NCBI GenBank assembly: GCA_023053545.1
Contig: JAKZAN010000007.1
Coordinates: forward strand, 8,246,001 to 8,310,000
DNA length: 64,000 nt
Reading direction: 5' to 3'
DNA from: Lepidurus packardi
Taxonomy: Eukaryota > Arthropoda > Branchiopoda > Notostraca > Triopsidae
The notes beneath the pieces were generated by a model. The model searched no databases and was not told the DNA's origin. It was given only the letters and a program-made list of their open reading frames with translations. Positions 1-13,900 of this stretch are shown here, in pieces. Position 1 is the stretch's first letter; each line of letters starts with the position of its first letter. The position numbers were made by a program, and so were the translations under genes.

Positions 1-1989
1 ATGCGTATCCACTTGGGGGTTGTTGACATGTGGATTGTTGAGTATCTTAAGATAATGTGTAGTTTCTTTGGAAATATTTTCCCTCACGTCAACTCGTTTG
101 TTTGACTTTTCTACGCCTCGGAACTGGAAGGGAGTTTCCAGTGGAATTTTAAATCGTTTAATAGTCTCGTTGATATGTAGTAAGATAATTTTGTTTGTTT
201 TAGTTTAGTTTTTTTGTCCTTATTTTGCACCTCTAGCAGCTAACGTATTATTGATCATTACTGAGTGACGTAAATGAGGTTTGTGGATAAGAAGAAAAAA
301 AGGGAGCCAAAAAATCAAATTATAGCGCTTTTTGTCTTTTTTTATTGGGGTGTTAGAGGATAGAGAGAACGTGAGTGACGTGGAGTACTTTTGATTAGGA
401 CAGAGGTGAAAGACCCTGATTGGAGTCAGTTTTAGCTTTAGAAAGGTTTCCCTAACTGTTTGGTTAGTAGGTTTTTTTCTTTTTGTCCTTTTTCTCGCCT
501 TCTGTGGGTATTTTTGGTAAGGTTTCTTGTTATATTCTGATTAATTGCTCCTGAAATGGAGCGCTACTCCATACAAAGATATAACAAGTATTTTGGACCT
601 CCTACGACTCGCGTGTGTTAGGCTTCTTTTCGAGATTTTTTCTTTCCTTCCGGAGAAGCTCAACTCGTATTAAGAGTTGCTGCGGCGCTACTTGGCATTC
701 CTTGTGTGCATTTTGCTCCTAGACGATCTTTGGCCTGCTTGCTTGTATAATTAACCCAGACTTGTTGGCGTAATGAAAGGCTCTTAACGTATCGTAAAAT
801 CCGAATGCCTTTAAGAGTTGTCTTACTCTACTCTGTGCTTACCAGTTGAAATAACGGCAGATCCAAAGCTCTTTTCTGGTGATCCGATTGTTTTCCCCCC
901 AAATTCGCCAAATAAAATGGTTCTTTGATTCATTTGCGTGAAAGTACGAGTAGTTGGAGTTGCACGAAACCGATCACTTGAGCGTAATTCCTCATGTCCT
1001 GACTTTCGCCCTTTGCTTTACAGGTGGATGAACTTGAAAAGGTGGCATTGAAGAGCTAGATGAAAACGCGAGCCCAAGATTTGAATACCTGGATGGCCAA
1101 CGGTTCCTGATCCACCGCCGTTATTCAAAAAGAAGAACCATATTTTTACAACCCCCCTTCCTGAAAAGACGAAAAATAATCAAGAAAAGGTGGTTAAACT
1201 GGCGAATTATTACGACCTCTGCGTACCTCTTGAACCTCAAAAACACATTTAGACGTGGCTAGCTATGCTTACGTGGAAATGGATGCAAGCCCCCTCATTG
1301 GACTCGTTGAACTGAACTGCGATTTTCTCTCCTTTTTCATCCTCCCGGTTAATCCTTATTTCCTTCTCGCAGAGCCTGGACAATTAAGGTGCTAGTAAAA
1401 AACAGGAAAACTCCTAGTGCGGGCTTGAATTCAAGTGGCAACAACAAGTTCATCCGTTCCGGGGGTTATAGAGTACATCGCCAGTGTCGGTTTGAAACTC
1501 GACCGAATTTCCCGTATGCGGTTGCATACAAAGTGTCGGAGACCTTCAAAGTAATACCCCAAAATAAGTTTTTACACTTTCCTAGGTGCCGAAAAGATAC
1601 CAAACTCGGCCTCCAGTTGCCTTTTTTACACCCTTTATTTTATCTAGAACCACTCTATAAAACTTGAACCCTTTTTTAGTGCTCCTCACCGCCAAAAACC
1701 CCCTCCCGAGCTCGAACGTATTTCCAAATCTCTCCGGTAGCGAAACGGGGTCGTGTACATGCGAAGCCCATCATATGACCTTGTGTGCTGTGTATCTACA
1801 CTCCTCCACGTGAATGACGTGCAACGTAGCTCGTATTGATCCTACGAGTACCACACTACCCTGCTGGCGGAGCCACGACGCGATTCCCGCCATATCCGTG
1901 AGGGTAATCCTGTCCCAAGTTCTTGTTCCGTTTGTTTTCGGGAAGCACGGCAAGCCTGTGTCACCACCCACAACCCAGCCATCATCAGC
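1..1989. other. Upstream non-coding region of InR
   Basis: No convincing exon is seen here. Short open frames occur on both strands but show no domain, no splice-site context and no codon pattern like the neighbouring genes. The frame used by the first InR exon stays open upstream of its ATG only as far as a stop near 1837, so 5' untranslated sequence of InR probably lies in the last part of this stretch. No promoter could be pinpointed. Confidence 0.5.
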
Positions 1990-4900
1990 ATGTCTGCTAC
2001 AACTCTTACTCCTCCTCCTCCTACGATTACTACGACTACTACAGCTACTACCACTACCACCGCGACTACCGCGACCCCGAGGACCTGCGTGGATCCGCGA
2101 GCGACTGCAGCGCCTTCCGCGGCCCGCGATCTGGAGGTGCATCACTCCACTCGCAAGATGTGTCTTTGTAAAAGCAAAAGAAAAGGACGGACGTTTTCGC
2201 AAACTGCTGCGGCGTACGGTGTCCAGGAGGCCGCGGCGGCTCTTAGCGATGATGAAAACCGGCAGTCGCTTCACAATGCTCTGCTGAGTGAGCGGCTGAG
2301 CTTCGGACAACCACCACCACCTACTATTAGTACTACTACTATTACCACTACTTCTATGGACGTTCCTACCGCGGAAGCAATGACAGCAAGTCGTGCTCAG
2401 GGGATTCCAACAATGAATTTAGAGTCAAAGGCAGCCCATCGGAGCGTGCGGGCAATCCCGGATTTCATTGTTGACAGTGCAAGAGCGAATGTTTCTACTA
2501 TTCCTAGTCGGTTCTTACAGAAAATGGCTGACGGTGAGGTGGACGCACAGTGTGGCCCATACCACCGTGTCGGGGACCATTTGCGGGTGACAGAGCCAAG
2601 CTTTGCGTGCCAGCGGGAGAGGAAGAGGCGAGCGAAGACGGCGAAGAAGAGCGCGCAGGAAGGTGACGAGAGGAGACACTCGGCCCAAGTTGATCATCCC
2701 GCTTTCATTGACTTGGATGACGATGCGTTGTATCGATTGACGGAAGAAACATCGGGGGACGCGGCGAACGACACGCGTCCAGTGCCACCCGGCCAGCCGA
2801 TGAATGTTTACGAGCGTCTACGCGTTCCACCCGACACGAAGGACGCGGAGACAAACAATGGCAATGACTCTGATCGCTGGTACCCCCCAGAGTCAAAGGT
2901 AAAAGAGCCGGCCAGCAACGTGCGAGTCTCCCATTGGTGGCTGCCCTGGCTTTGGCTCGGCATGTGGTTCACATGGTGGGTGACATGGTTTAGGCAGAGG
3001 AACCCGAATAAGCTACGATCTCTGGGGAAATCGTCTTTTCCTGCCAAATGGATCTGGCTCAGCATGCTGCTGTGCTCCTGCCTATCCCTCGCACAGTCTC
3101 ATGACATACACGAGCTTGTCCCTCACGGCCGTTCTTCGGGCAGTAAGTTCCATCTGTCTGTCTTTCTTTTTTAAAAAATATTATTATTGATATTATTTAT
3201 GTGCAGGAGGTAAAGTAATATAAACAACGAGTAGTAGTATAAAACGAGTAGTAACTTATTAGAAACTTATTTTAAACTTATTAACTTATTAGAAACTATT
3301 CTTATTTTAACTTATTAGAAACTTATTTTGTTTTTAATCTTGTTAGGGTGGTTAAATTCGGGGAGATAGTCCTGTTTTTCTTAAGTAGGTGTACTGCAAG
3401 TAGTTGATCATTTTTTTTTCAGAAGAGGACACTGATGTTGTACCGTCTCTCAATGTAATTTCATAAATTTTTAACAAGAAATGAAAGGAAACAGAAAGAG
3501 ATCATTTAAAAATTCCTTTTTTAAAATATCTTCATAAGGAAATCTGTATAAGTTGGGGGTCGTTTTTGAAACTGTATATAAAAAGTTATAAAAGAAAAAT
3601 ATTAACAGAAAAGAACCTAGTTGTATAGACAAATACATCCCATACATTACGGTCACAATACAATATGATTAGATTGCAAAGAGAATGAGAATTTTGTACG
3701 CATTTTTGCGATGCTGTAGCGCCATAAGGGGTCCCACTACACCTTTTAGCGCAGTATGATAGCACGGGAAAAGCAGAAGCACTAGAATGTAAAAAGTATA
3801 GGAGATTTTTGGACAAGCTTTTTGACAATAAAGTAGTTAATACCAATTACCTTCGTCCTCGGTAACCTTTACCTTTACGGCCGTTTGATGCGCAGAAGCC
3901 ATGCGCTATCACATATACTGTACCCCATACAAAACAAAACGGAGCGCCTCTTGCGGTAGCTAAGGTGTAACCAGCTAAGTTAAACGGGAATGGAGACAAA
4001 CGGGAATGGAGTCTGAAAGACAACAAAACAATCGCCAAAGAAGAAAAACCCGTAAAAGATTTTAAAGATTTCGCAGCTGCCAGTCGTTGCCTTGATAACG
4101 AGCGCTTACTTTATAAATTGTGGGTTCCAGAGGGCGAAGCGAAACAAGCTAAAAGGTTGAGCAAAAGGTAAAAGAGTTTTGCAACCAACGGTGGTGTGTT
4201 GCAATGCTCCAGGAAGCACAAACAAACCGGCGTGTATAATACAGTCACACGCCAAATCACTCAAGCTTGTGCCTTCGTCCTCCGTGACCTTTACCGTTCC
4301 CGTAAGTAAAAATGAAGAAACTGGAATAATATGTTTACGTAATACCTAGTTCATTCCCGTGGCTGCGCCCGGTGATTGCGTTTACAACGCAACGTCTAGA
4401 TGAACCAAGTACCTAGTTTTACAATGGAGCAAGTTATAGCCTCTGCATTATGCCGAAGCTAATCCGCGCAAGCACGCGTTGCCTTGTCTGCGGTTATATA
4501 GCCTAATAGACTAGATGTAATGCAGCCATGTATACCAACCAAGACGACTTGCGAAACATGTAACCCGATGCAAGAGGACTTTTTCCACTGGATAATAGTT
4601 ATGCATGGGCATTTGCCAATCTTTTCTGCCCCCCCTGTGCCAAAGCCGCTCTAAAAAGTTGTATGCTTTAATGAAAAGTTTTAATAGTATAGCTAAACTC
4701 TTTTTTTTCCAGCTCGTTTTTAGTTTAGAATGCAGTTAAAAAGCGTTTGGACGTGCGCATTGGTTTTTGGTAGCTTTTTAAAAAAAGAGTGGAAAATTAC
4801 TCATAATATTTTAGAATTTATCTCGGTTTTCTTCACTTTAAACCTTTTTCTCGGCCTAGTTTTTTTCATCAACGGGTAAGATAACGCCTGGAAAAGTGAA

Positions 4901-7900
4901 GCTTGTGGCTTGGATGGAATTCCCCGCGTGTAATTTTACATTTAAGTCTTGATTAGCTTAGGCGACGTTGAAAAACATGATCTTTGTTGGCTGGGATATG
5001 CAGTTAATAAAGAAAAAAGAGAGTTGGGTTAAGGGAGACGTTTTGCAGTGGACAACAAAAAATGTAATAAAAAAAAAGCCAAGAACGAAAACACACAAAC
5101 ACGACAGATAAAAAGCGATGACGTATTCTGTTTGTGATACATTCAGTTCCAACTCGTTAGAAAAGGAGGGGTTTTGAGAGGTCGAGTGGTTAAAGGATAA
5201 CAAATATTGTTTGTTTGTTTGTTTGTGTGTTGGTGCTCATGGGGAACGTTAACGACTAATTTGCAGTCAAATATGCTAGTGCAGCTATTTCTGACTCAGG
5301 ATTCCGAATCAGGATGTTCCCAAGTTCTCGGAGACTCATAAGTTCCATAAATAATGAAGTTGAAAGCTAGGACACTGCAAAACCTTTCTTTGAATCGGTA
5401 TATTTAAGGCTCCCGTAAAAGAACTTCAGTGGTTTTCAATCTTTTTCGTCCCCGGCTCCCCTGACACAAGCATGACACACAACGCGTCTCCCTCCGATAT
5501 ACAAGGCTATATAATCCCAAATAGCCAACCGCTTTTGCCGGCTCCCTTAGCCTAAGGTCGCGGCTCCCGTAGGAGCCGCGGTTCACAGTTTGACAACCAC
5601 TGCCTTAGCTTATTGGTGGGAAAGACTCCCAGGTGGCACTGATGTTTGTTATTATTTTGCGAAAGCCACGCATAAGAAAGTAAGAAGAGAAGTAGATAGT
5701 TAATGGTTGGCAAACTTTGTGTGCTTGTTTTGCTTCTGAAAGGTATACCTTGTCACCACAGTTTACTGTAGCAGCACAATGTCCTAAATCAAGTCGTCAA
5801 ACTTTCGGAACCAGATTTCTCGAAAACGGCTTGTCAGCTTTGAAAGCAAGCTAAAACAAAAGTTTATTTTATTAGCAGCTGGTGCACAACCGAAGGACAG
5901 ATTTTTAGGTAACGTGTTTCTCATAGTTGCAAACTTCATTTGCATATTGCTAATTTATTACTCGTTGGAAAAGAATTTTTTCATTAAATGTACTGGTTTT
6001 CTCCAAAAATTGTTCCAAAATTCCGTGCTAACCGCGTAAGGTTTACTCAGCTAAGTTACACGGAAGTTTTAGGTGAGCTAAAATTCTTTTGAAAGATACA
6101 ATTGCAAAATTACAGTACAGAAACGGAATGTAAAGGTAATTCCGTAATGTTACACATGTTAATCTGTAGTATTACACATAAACTACAAATAGCAGTGCAG
6201 TTAAGCTAATGGTCAACCTATTTGCGTGTATTTATTATGAAGTTATGGTTGTCATTTCTTTTTACAGTAAAGAGGAATGCGAAAGCGTACCAAAAACTAA
6301 AGGAGAAACTGCAGAAAGAGATTATATCATTGAAGAACGGAACAAAAACAGATTCGCCATTGCATTGGAAACGGAAAATCCGACGTTTTCCCTTCAGAAA
6401 CTCAGACAGCAGGGAAATAGTGGCAATCATAGAAAATGGAATCAGCTTAGGAATCTTATCTGGATTTTTCGTACTTTCAAAGTCCGTTGCCACTATACAC
6501 CAAGTGGGAGTAGGAAAAGACGGTGTTTTGGTGGCTGCTGATGGAGTGTATATAATATTGCAAATGGGCCTTGTAAGGGGCAAGGGGGAATGAAGAGCTA
6601 TAAAGCTACTTAGTACAGTCCCTGATAATTCTTTTAGGCTAATAAGGGGCTACGCTACGGTTATTAAGGGAATGTGAGTTATGGAGGATTACACCACACG
6701 GTATAGGGCTTTTGTGAGGGTAAGTTCAGGTTAGATGTGAAAGGATTAAGTATCGGTGATAAGTAATTGAGAAGCAAATTCTTGAGAACCTTAAGCTAGA
6801 TAAGTTTTGTTGGAGATTAAAAAAAGTTTGTTATCAGCTCATTCACGTTGATATAGAGCGCGTTTTTCCGTTTTTGTGTTTCGCTATCTTTTGAGCTTCG
6901 AAAGTTTACTGATGTATGATTTATGAATTTATGAATTGGGAAGGAATTGTTATATTTGTTAGTTTTAAAAGTCGTGTCCTTAGGCAAGTTTCTGATAGTT
7001 TCTTTTGTCTTTGCAGTTTGCCAATCCCTCGACATCCGAAACTTTCCAGAACAACTGACCAGGTTGCGAGGCTGCAAAGTGATTGAAGGCAATCTCCAAC
7101 TGGTCTTAATGGAACCTATCAACGCGACACAATTCGACAGTCATAGCTACCCCGAGTTGACCGAAATCACGGGCCATTTTCTCATGTACCGAGTTTATGG
7201 CTTGAAAACGTTGAAGCACCTGTTTCCCAATCTGAGTGTCATCCGTGGCCAGACTTTGTTCTCCAACTATGCTTTAGTCATTTTCGAGTGCAATGATCTC
7301 CAAGACATCGCACTGCCCGCCCTCACGGACATTTCGCGAGGCTATGTGAGGATAGAGAAAAATCAAAATTTGTGTTATACCCAAACCGTCGACTGGCACC
7401 GGATCGCTCATCAATCCGGCGATAATTTCATCAAGGTAATAATAATAAGAAAACTCAATACTAGACTCGAAAAATAAAGACAAAATAAATTGCCCAAGAA
7501 TAATAACAAGCTGATGGTAGGCCTAAAACTAAATTGCTTTTTTTTCATTTTTTTCAAATTTCCAAATTTGAACATTTTCAAATTTAAAAAAAAAAAAATT
7601 TGAACATTTGAACATTTTCAAATTTTCAAAAAAAAACAAATTTTCAAATTTGTTTTTTCAAACAATTATTCAACAGCAAGAGTAAGAATAAACGAGAATA
7701 ATAAATACTATTAATTAATAAAATGATAATAAAACATGTGGATATTTGTCTTTCTATCAAGGGGAAATGTTGACTTTCGCTTTTTTTGTTCATTTTGGAC
7801 AATTGTTGACATAGTTTCTGCAATTTTTTTTTTCTTTTTTTTTAATAAAGAAAAACGAGGAACTTGTGATATTGAAGAGCAAGTTCCGGTTACAAAGCGT

Positions 7901-10900
7901 TTGTGTTTCAGCAAGGCTTGGGGTTTTTGTGCACTGGCAAATTTAACGCTTTTGCATAAGAACCATAGCATTTTTGGCCACGCCCATGCACTGTTGGCTC
8001 AATCTGTTTTCCTTGAGCGCTTGACCACGATGCAGTCACGCGGGGCAGAATAACTGATATTTTATGCCTACTCATGCCGTCCGACATAATTGCCAGGAAA
8101 GCCTGAGATTGCCGGTTTGCGTGTTTCCTACTGCAGACATTGTCTTTCGTGATAGAATGTCGGGGGGAGGGGGGGGGGGGGAACCAGAGGGCAATGAGCA
8201 ACTGCGTAGCGGCAGTTTTCTCGTGTTCAGCGGATGGCGAGCGCTTGATTTGTATTTACTTCTTGGATTGTCGCTCTTTTTGGGACTTTGTGGACTGAAA
8301 GGTTGTTCGGAAAGCACAGCTCATACTTTCCCGTTTTCCACTATCATAGGACAATAAACCGTTTGGAAATTGTCCCACGCGCGCCAGTTGCCCTAACAAC
8401 TGCTCAGCACCCAGTGAATCGCGTCTGTGTTGGAGTAACAGCGTGTGCCAGAAATGTAAGTAGCATTTTTTTTAAGGTTCAACCTCATTCTTTCTCACTC
8501 TAATAATTTCTATTATTTCGGAGGTATTTCCCCCCACAAAGTAAGAAATAACAATAATACAATTAAGGAAAAGTACCCTAATGGAGCATTCGGGTCTGCT
8601 CTGGCCTTCGCAAACAACTGCCAGCCAAACCCTTGAGTTAATATAATTAAGAATAGTATCGAGGTTGTTTTTCTTTCCGTTTTCGTATAGGGGACTTTTT
8701 TGTTTTTTGGGGGGGGATCTTTTCTATTACTGTTAGTACTCCGGGTAAACTACAGGGTTCACTGAGTACGGGTCGATTGTGTAAAAGGTCGTTTATCTTG
8801 GGTATTGTTCATGCCGAGAAGGGGCTCCGCCGTTTATTTTTTTGAATCCTAATAAGGCCATCCATCCTTGAATGGCTTCTCTGGAATGTAACTCCAGAAG
8901 GGCTGAACAAGAGAAAAGAAGGAGATAACCGGGGTTGTGTGTATCAGAGTATGCGTGTGTCGTTCTGCTATTGTTTGCAACTAAGTCGTTGAGGGGAATT
9001 CTGTGGGATAGTTTTTTTTCCTGGCCCGGAACAAGAATTTGAATGCTCCAATAATACGCAACGTCTCTAAAAGTAGAAAGTGGGTAATACCCACCAACTC
9101 TGCCTGAATAATTCCGATCCGGTTTAGGAAGTCAGCATCATGACGCTGTTTATAAAGCCTTTTGCAGTGCCGAGTAGGCAAAATGAGTTTTCCTGACTTG
9201 GTCCATTCAACCTACTTTTGGCGCGTCGACCTGGTTCTCCTGTTTTTGCGTGGCAAAGAGTCCTTTTTTGCGTTGGGAAGAGTCTGTGCGGATCTTTACT
9301 CAAAGCTATGAAGCGAGGAGGGTTTTTAGTATAGGGATTCTTGCGAATCTCTACTTCCTTACTGCATTTTTTTTTATTTTTTTTTTTTTACTTGACTTCG
9401 TTCGTAATTACAGTAGATGCCGCTTATTGTGATACCTGGTTTCTTATACCCCAATAAAATTATCATACGAACTATAACATTATTAATAAAATTAATCATA
9501 ATCAATAAATTAAAATTAATCATTTAATTAATCAATTAATTAAAATTATCATACGAACTCTAGAGCTAATAATAGTTCTAATAATAGCTGTGATGACTGG
9601 TTTCTTATACCCAATAAAATTATCATGTGAACTATAAATTATCAATAAAATTATCATACGAACTCTAGAGCTAATAATAGTTATAATAACTTTGTATCTA
9701 TAATAGTTCTAATAAGTTTTAAATGTACATTTTTAATACTAAACTTTGGCAACAGGCTTGTGCCTATACGCCAATATAATAATAAAAAAAAAGTTTGTAA
9801 CGAAACAGGTAAATTCCCAAAAGGTACTGTTAATTTATAGTGACAATTGAAACTTACCAATGCAATTGGGAAGTACATTAAGACGCCGCTTATTTTGATG
9901 ACTGGTTATTGAATCAGCCGCTTTATGGAGTCAAATTTGAAGGGACTGAATCAAAATTATAAAATTTAAAGCATTTTAATCGGTTATTAGAATCACACTT
10001 TTGGATATTAGAATCAATTTCAAAAGAAATCTTCGCATGCATAGTAACGAACCACAGTAGTAACTGCCACATGGGCTTTGCATGTTGACCAATGACATTG
10101 CTTTTACCAGTTTTCATTTTGACCCATCCTTTCGTTTCCAGCCTATTGTTACGATACACATGTTCGATTTCCGGTTATTAGAATCTCAGCTTAATAGAAT
10201 CAGCATTCGCTTGTCAAACGTGATCGCAATAAACGTCATCTACGGTACTACTAAAACCCAAAACTGTTTCCTTTAGCATAAATACAATAAGCAGAATACT
10301 GTAACTCGTTTCGTCGTTTGAATTAACATTCCCGACACGAGTTTGGCATCGAAACCGTGCCATTTTCTCCCAACGTGGCTTGGTACAGTGCATTACTACA
10401 TGTTCTATTCTCGTCAGGGGAAGGTACGGTGCAAACTGCGCGCATGTTCGACAACGGAGCAGGCACCTTGGGGAGTTAACGACCAACTTCTCATGGGCTC
10501 ATTCTTCTTGGGTGTTTTCTTTCCTCCTCCAAGATGGGTGATGAAAAGATAAATGTGCTTGAGCTCCTATTTTCTATTTTTCCTTTCTTTTATGAGGACT
10601 TTACGTGCGATAGCTCACTCGGATTAGCAGATCAGTGGGTGTCAGATATAGTAAACAAAACCAGCAGACTCTCCTTCACTCTGGTTTATTCAGGACATAA
10701 TTAGTATACCGCGTAGAGCTAAGAAAGTAAATAAGGCAAAAAAAAGCTTAAAAAAGGAAACGAAGGTTTTGCTTTCCTTGCAAAACATGCACGAGTTTAT
10801 ATAAAGATGCTGCGAAAGTCGTCATATTGTCACGAGTTTTTTGTGGGGGGAGGAAGTTTTGCTTTTCCTGGTGTTGACGTCATGAACATTGGGATTCAAG

Positions 10901-13900
10901 GAACTAGGCGGAAAAAGGGGGGGACTTCGCATAGCGTAAGATGACCTTTCAAGGCTCGGGCTACATAGCGACGCCGTCGGATCGAATGCGATGCTGCGGG
11001 CCGTGGGCGTCGCCAAACGCGTCGCTGGCCTGGCCTGGCATAGTAGCGGAGCCAGTGCTATTTTGGGGCCGTTTAGGGACGTCCTTTACCGTCTCGTTAC
11101 AGGAGGCGGAGTGCGGTTCACTGAGGCTTACGTTGGGCGTTGTACTGTGAGGTGTGGATTCTCGTTTTTAGCTCTCAACGACGCATCGTCCGAAGCTGGG
11201 GAATTTTTCCTAAGAATGGTGGGCGTATATTTTGAAAGTGGACGACAAAAAGGGAGGCGAATGGGCGCCACGTGGCTCTTGTTTTCCGGGTGGAAACTAA
11301 AGACGACCTTTCTTTCATAGTTGAGGGACTTGTTTTCATTGTTGACGCTTTTTGGTTTCTTTTTTCATTGTTGAGCCACCTTTTCGTCTTGCAGAGGACC
11401 AATGTGATTATTTAGGGAGCGCATAAGTAGCACAAGAGCTCCACAACTAATAAAATCTATTTAAAATAGTTCTTTTTAACTTGGAACCTGAATGATTAAT
11501 GAAGAGAAAGAGCGAGCAGATTGCATTGCCCTTTCTGCTTTAGAATAGCAAGGTGGGGGACTGGTGCCCACTTTTGGTTTGACTTTTTTTTTCATTTGAT
11601 TTGATCTTTTGGGTTGTATTTTTCGTTTGATCAAGCCGTGGCTTGGTTCGTTTTTTATTTTATTATTGTTTTGTTATTGGAATGGGCGACGTTGGTAAAC
11701 AAACCCATTAGATGAGCTTCGTTAATCTACAGGGAAAATGCACTCGGCAAGGAGAGTGGTTTTTCCCCTTTTTGGGTTGTTTCCTTTTGCTATTGTATGC
11801 CTGGTCAAGAAGGTTCTGATCCGTGAGCCAAGTCCCATACAGCGCGTGATCTTTTACGTTCTACTGTCTATTTGCGGTCTAATTTTCAAAGGTAAAAATA
11901 AGAGCGGATCGTGGATATCAAAGGTTGATTCAGGCAGTAAAGGGAACGCCTCGAATCTCCGTAAATAGATTCCTAAGGTATAACGTCGTCAGGGAGCTAC
12001 GTTTTTGATTACCATAGTTGACATGGCACCCGGTTTCATTTTATTTTTATTTATTTAGATTCTTCGTGCGACGTGTGAGCAATATTTCGGCTCGAAGGTT
12101 CAAACCAAAAAGGCCAAGCTGTTTCCTTTGGCTACAAGTTGACTATTTTGGGCATGTACCAAACCAGTTTTGGGCAAATCTCTACGATGGGTCCGAAAAT
12201 TCCTTAGGCTATATAAATAATATTTAGAATAAATAATAGAAGCCAAGCCCTATATGAATCTATTGCGCAGTTAATTTATTCGACGCAATACACTGGAAAT
12301 AAAGCGTAAAGACTTGTGTTTTAAAGAACCTATTGGAAATTCATTCAATAAAGCGTTAAGGCTCCCTTATACCTTAGCTTATTGACTAAAAAGAGTCACA
12401 GATGGCACTGCGGTTTGTTATTGTTTTTCCGAAATCCTTGCGTAAGAAAGTAAGACAAGAAATGTATAGCTAATTACCGGCAAGGTTTTCACTTCAGCTT
12501 GTTTTGATTCTGGAAGGTGCAATTTGTCACCACAGTTTGCCGTAGCAGCACAATGTCCCAAATCAAGTCGTCAAACTTTCGGAACAAGATTTCTCGAAAA
12601 CGGCAGCTTTGACAGCAAACTAAAACCAAAGTGTTCTTTTATTAGCAGCTAGTGCACAACCAAAAGACGTATTTTTAGGTAACGTATTTCTCATAATTGC
12701 AAATTTAATTTGCATATGGCTAATTATACTCATATATACTCATTAGAAAGAATTGTGCCTTGGTTTTGCACTACCTGTTAGCAAGCCCAAGATTCCTGTC
12801 AAAGAATTTTTCATTAAATGTATGATCTATTTAAAATTTTCCTAACTTGAATAAGTTTAAATAAACTATATCTAACTCTTTGACACAGCCTTTTAGAAAA
12901 ATTTATTAAGATATTTGTTTAAAAAATATTTCGAAAGTTATATAATTCAATTTTTTAAAAATTTCGGTTTCAAGTTTGTTTCAAATTGCTTAATTCTCAT
13001 GACATCAGTGCCATCTTTTGACAAAACTAGACCAGCCTTAAAAGCCGTATTATTAGTTCTACTAAGAGTAGTTTTTATCAAGAGTAGTTTTATTAAAACT
13101 TGCGCGCAATTTAAGTGGGAATAAAGTTATGTCGTTCCTCATTTAAAACGAGTGCGTTGAAATGGCCAAGTTCGACTCAAAAGTGGCAACTTCTTCAAAG
13201 AGAGGCAAAGCCAGATGCCAAGTTTGATTTGAAAATCAAACTAAACCGCACGAGTTAAAGCTAAAAAAAAGTCAAGTAAACTTGCCACGCTCAAGTGAAC
13301 TTGTATTAATGATCCTCTTGAGCAGAACATACTCGCACTGAGAAATGTTCGCTCTAGTGTAGCATACACTTACAGGTCTCGTTTCCTGTCCTGTGTAGTG
13401 TTTTCGCGAAACGGCGCTTTACAGATATGTAATCCGCCGTAAGATATCCGTTGCAATAGCGAGTGAATAACACCGTGTCTAGACTCTGAAAAAATCCAAG
13501 GCTGTCGGTTCTAGGTACGACCGTGTAGCAACGTGCTACGTAATTGTGTGACTGGCAGCCTTATTCAAGCTTATAGACATTCATCATAATCGTTTTTTAT
13601 CTCATTAATTGCCTTTTTAGTCTTACACTCGTCTTTCACGGATTCAGCACGGTTTTCAATGTAAACTTTCAATTATTATTTATTTATTTTTTTCACTTCT
13701 AACCCGTTTGTTTTTATGTATTCGGACCCCAAAACCCCGGGCGTTATTCTCTCTGTGCGCAAGGCCGGGTTTTGCAACCGACGGGAGACTCTCGCAAACA
13801 TGTCCGGCGAGGGAAACGGGGGGCGTGTCAGACACACGATGGCTTCCGACGGGAGTGACCTTGAGCGTAAAAAGGCCGGGTGCTGGTTTTGTCTGCTGTC

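Larger units (their letters stand above)
3143..7016 (+). other. InR intron 1 (3.9 kb)
   Basis: Bounded by GTAAGT at 3143 and a TTTGCAG acceptor at 7016, joining phase 1 to phase 1. It holds an AT-rich imperfect tandem array of an AACTTATTAGA-like unit (about 3225-3335), a hAT-like MITE (5427-5602) and one copy of a dispersed repeat (about 5606-5990). Open frames on both strands at 6209-6593 mirror each other and show no splice context. Its length against neighbouring introns of about 60 nt suggests regulatory or transposon-derived content. Confidence 0.7.

Noticed and set aside
1771..2310. Arg/Ser/Gly-rich 179-codon frame on the minus strand
   Set aside because: Antisense shadow of the trinucleotide repeats in InR exon 1.
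6209..6593. Overlapping open frames on both strands (110-123 codons) in InR intron 1
   Set aside because: They are mirror frames of one AT-rich stretch, lack any domain, splice support or codon bias, and lie inside a well-bounded intron.
10941..11320. GC-rich open frames in InR intron 3
   Set aside because: High GC lowers stop frequency on all frames; no motif recognised and no splice phase links them to InR. Kept only as a possible regulatory patch.
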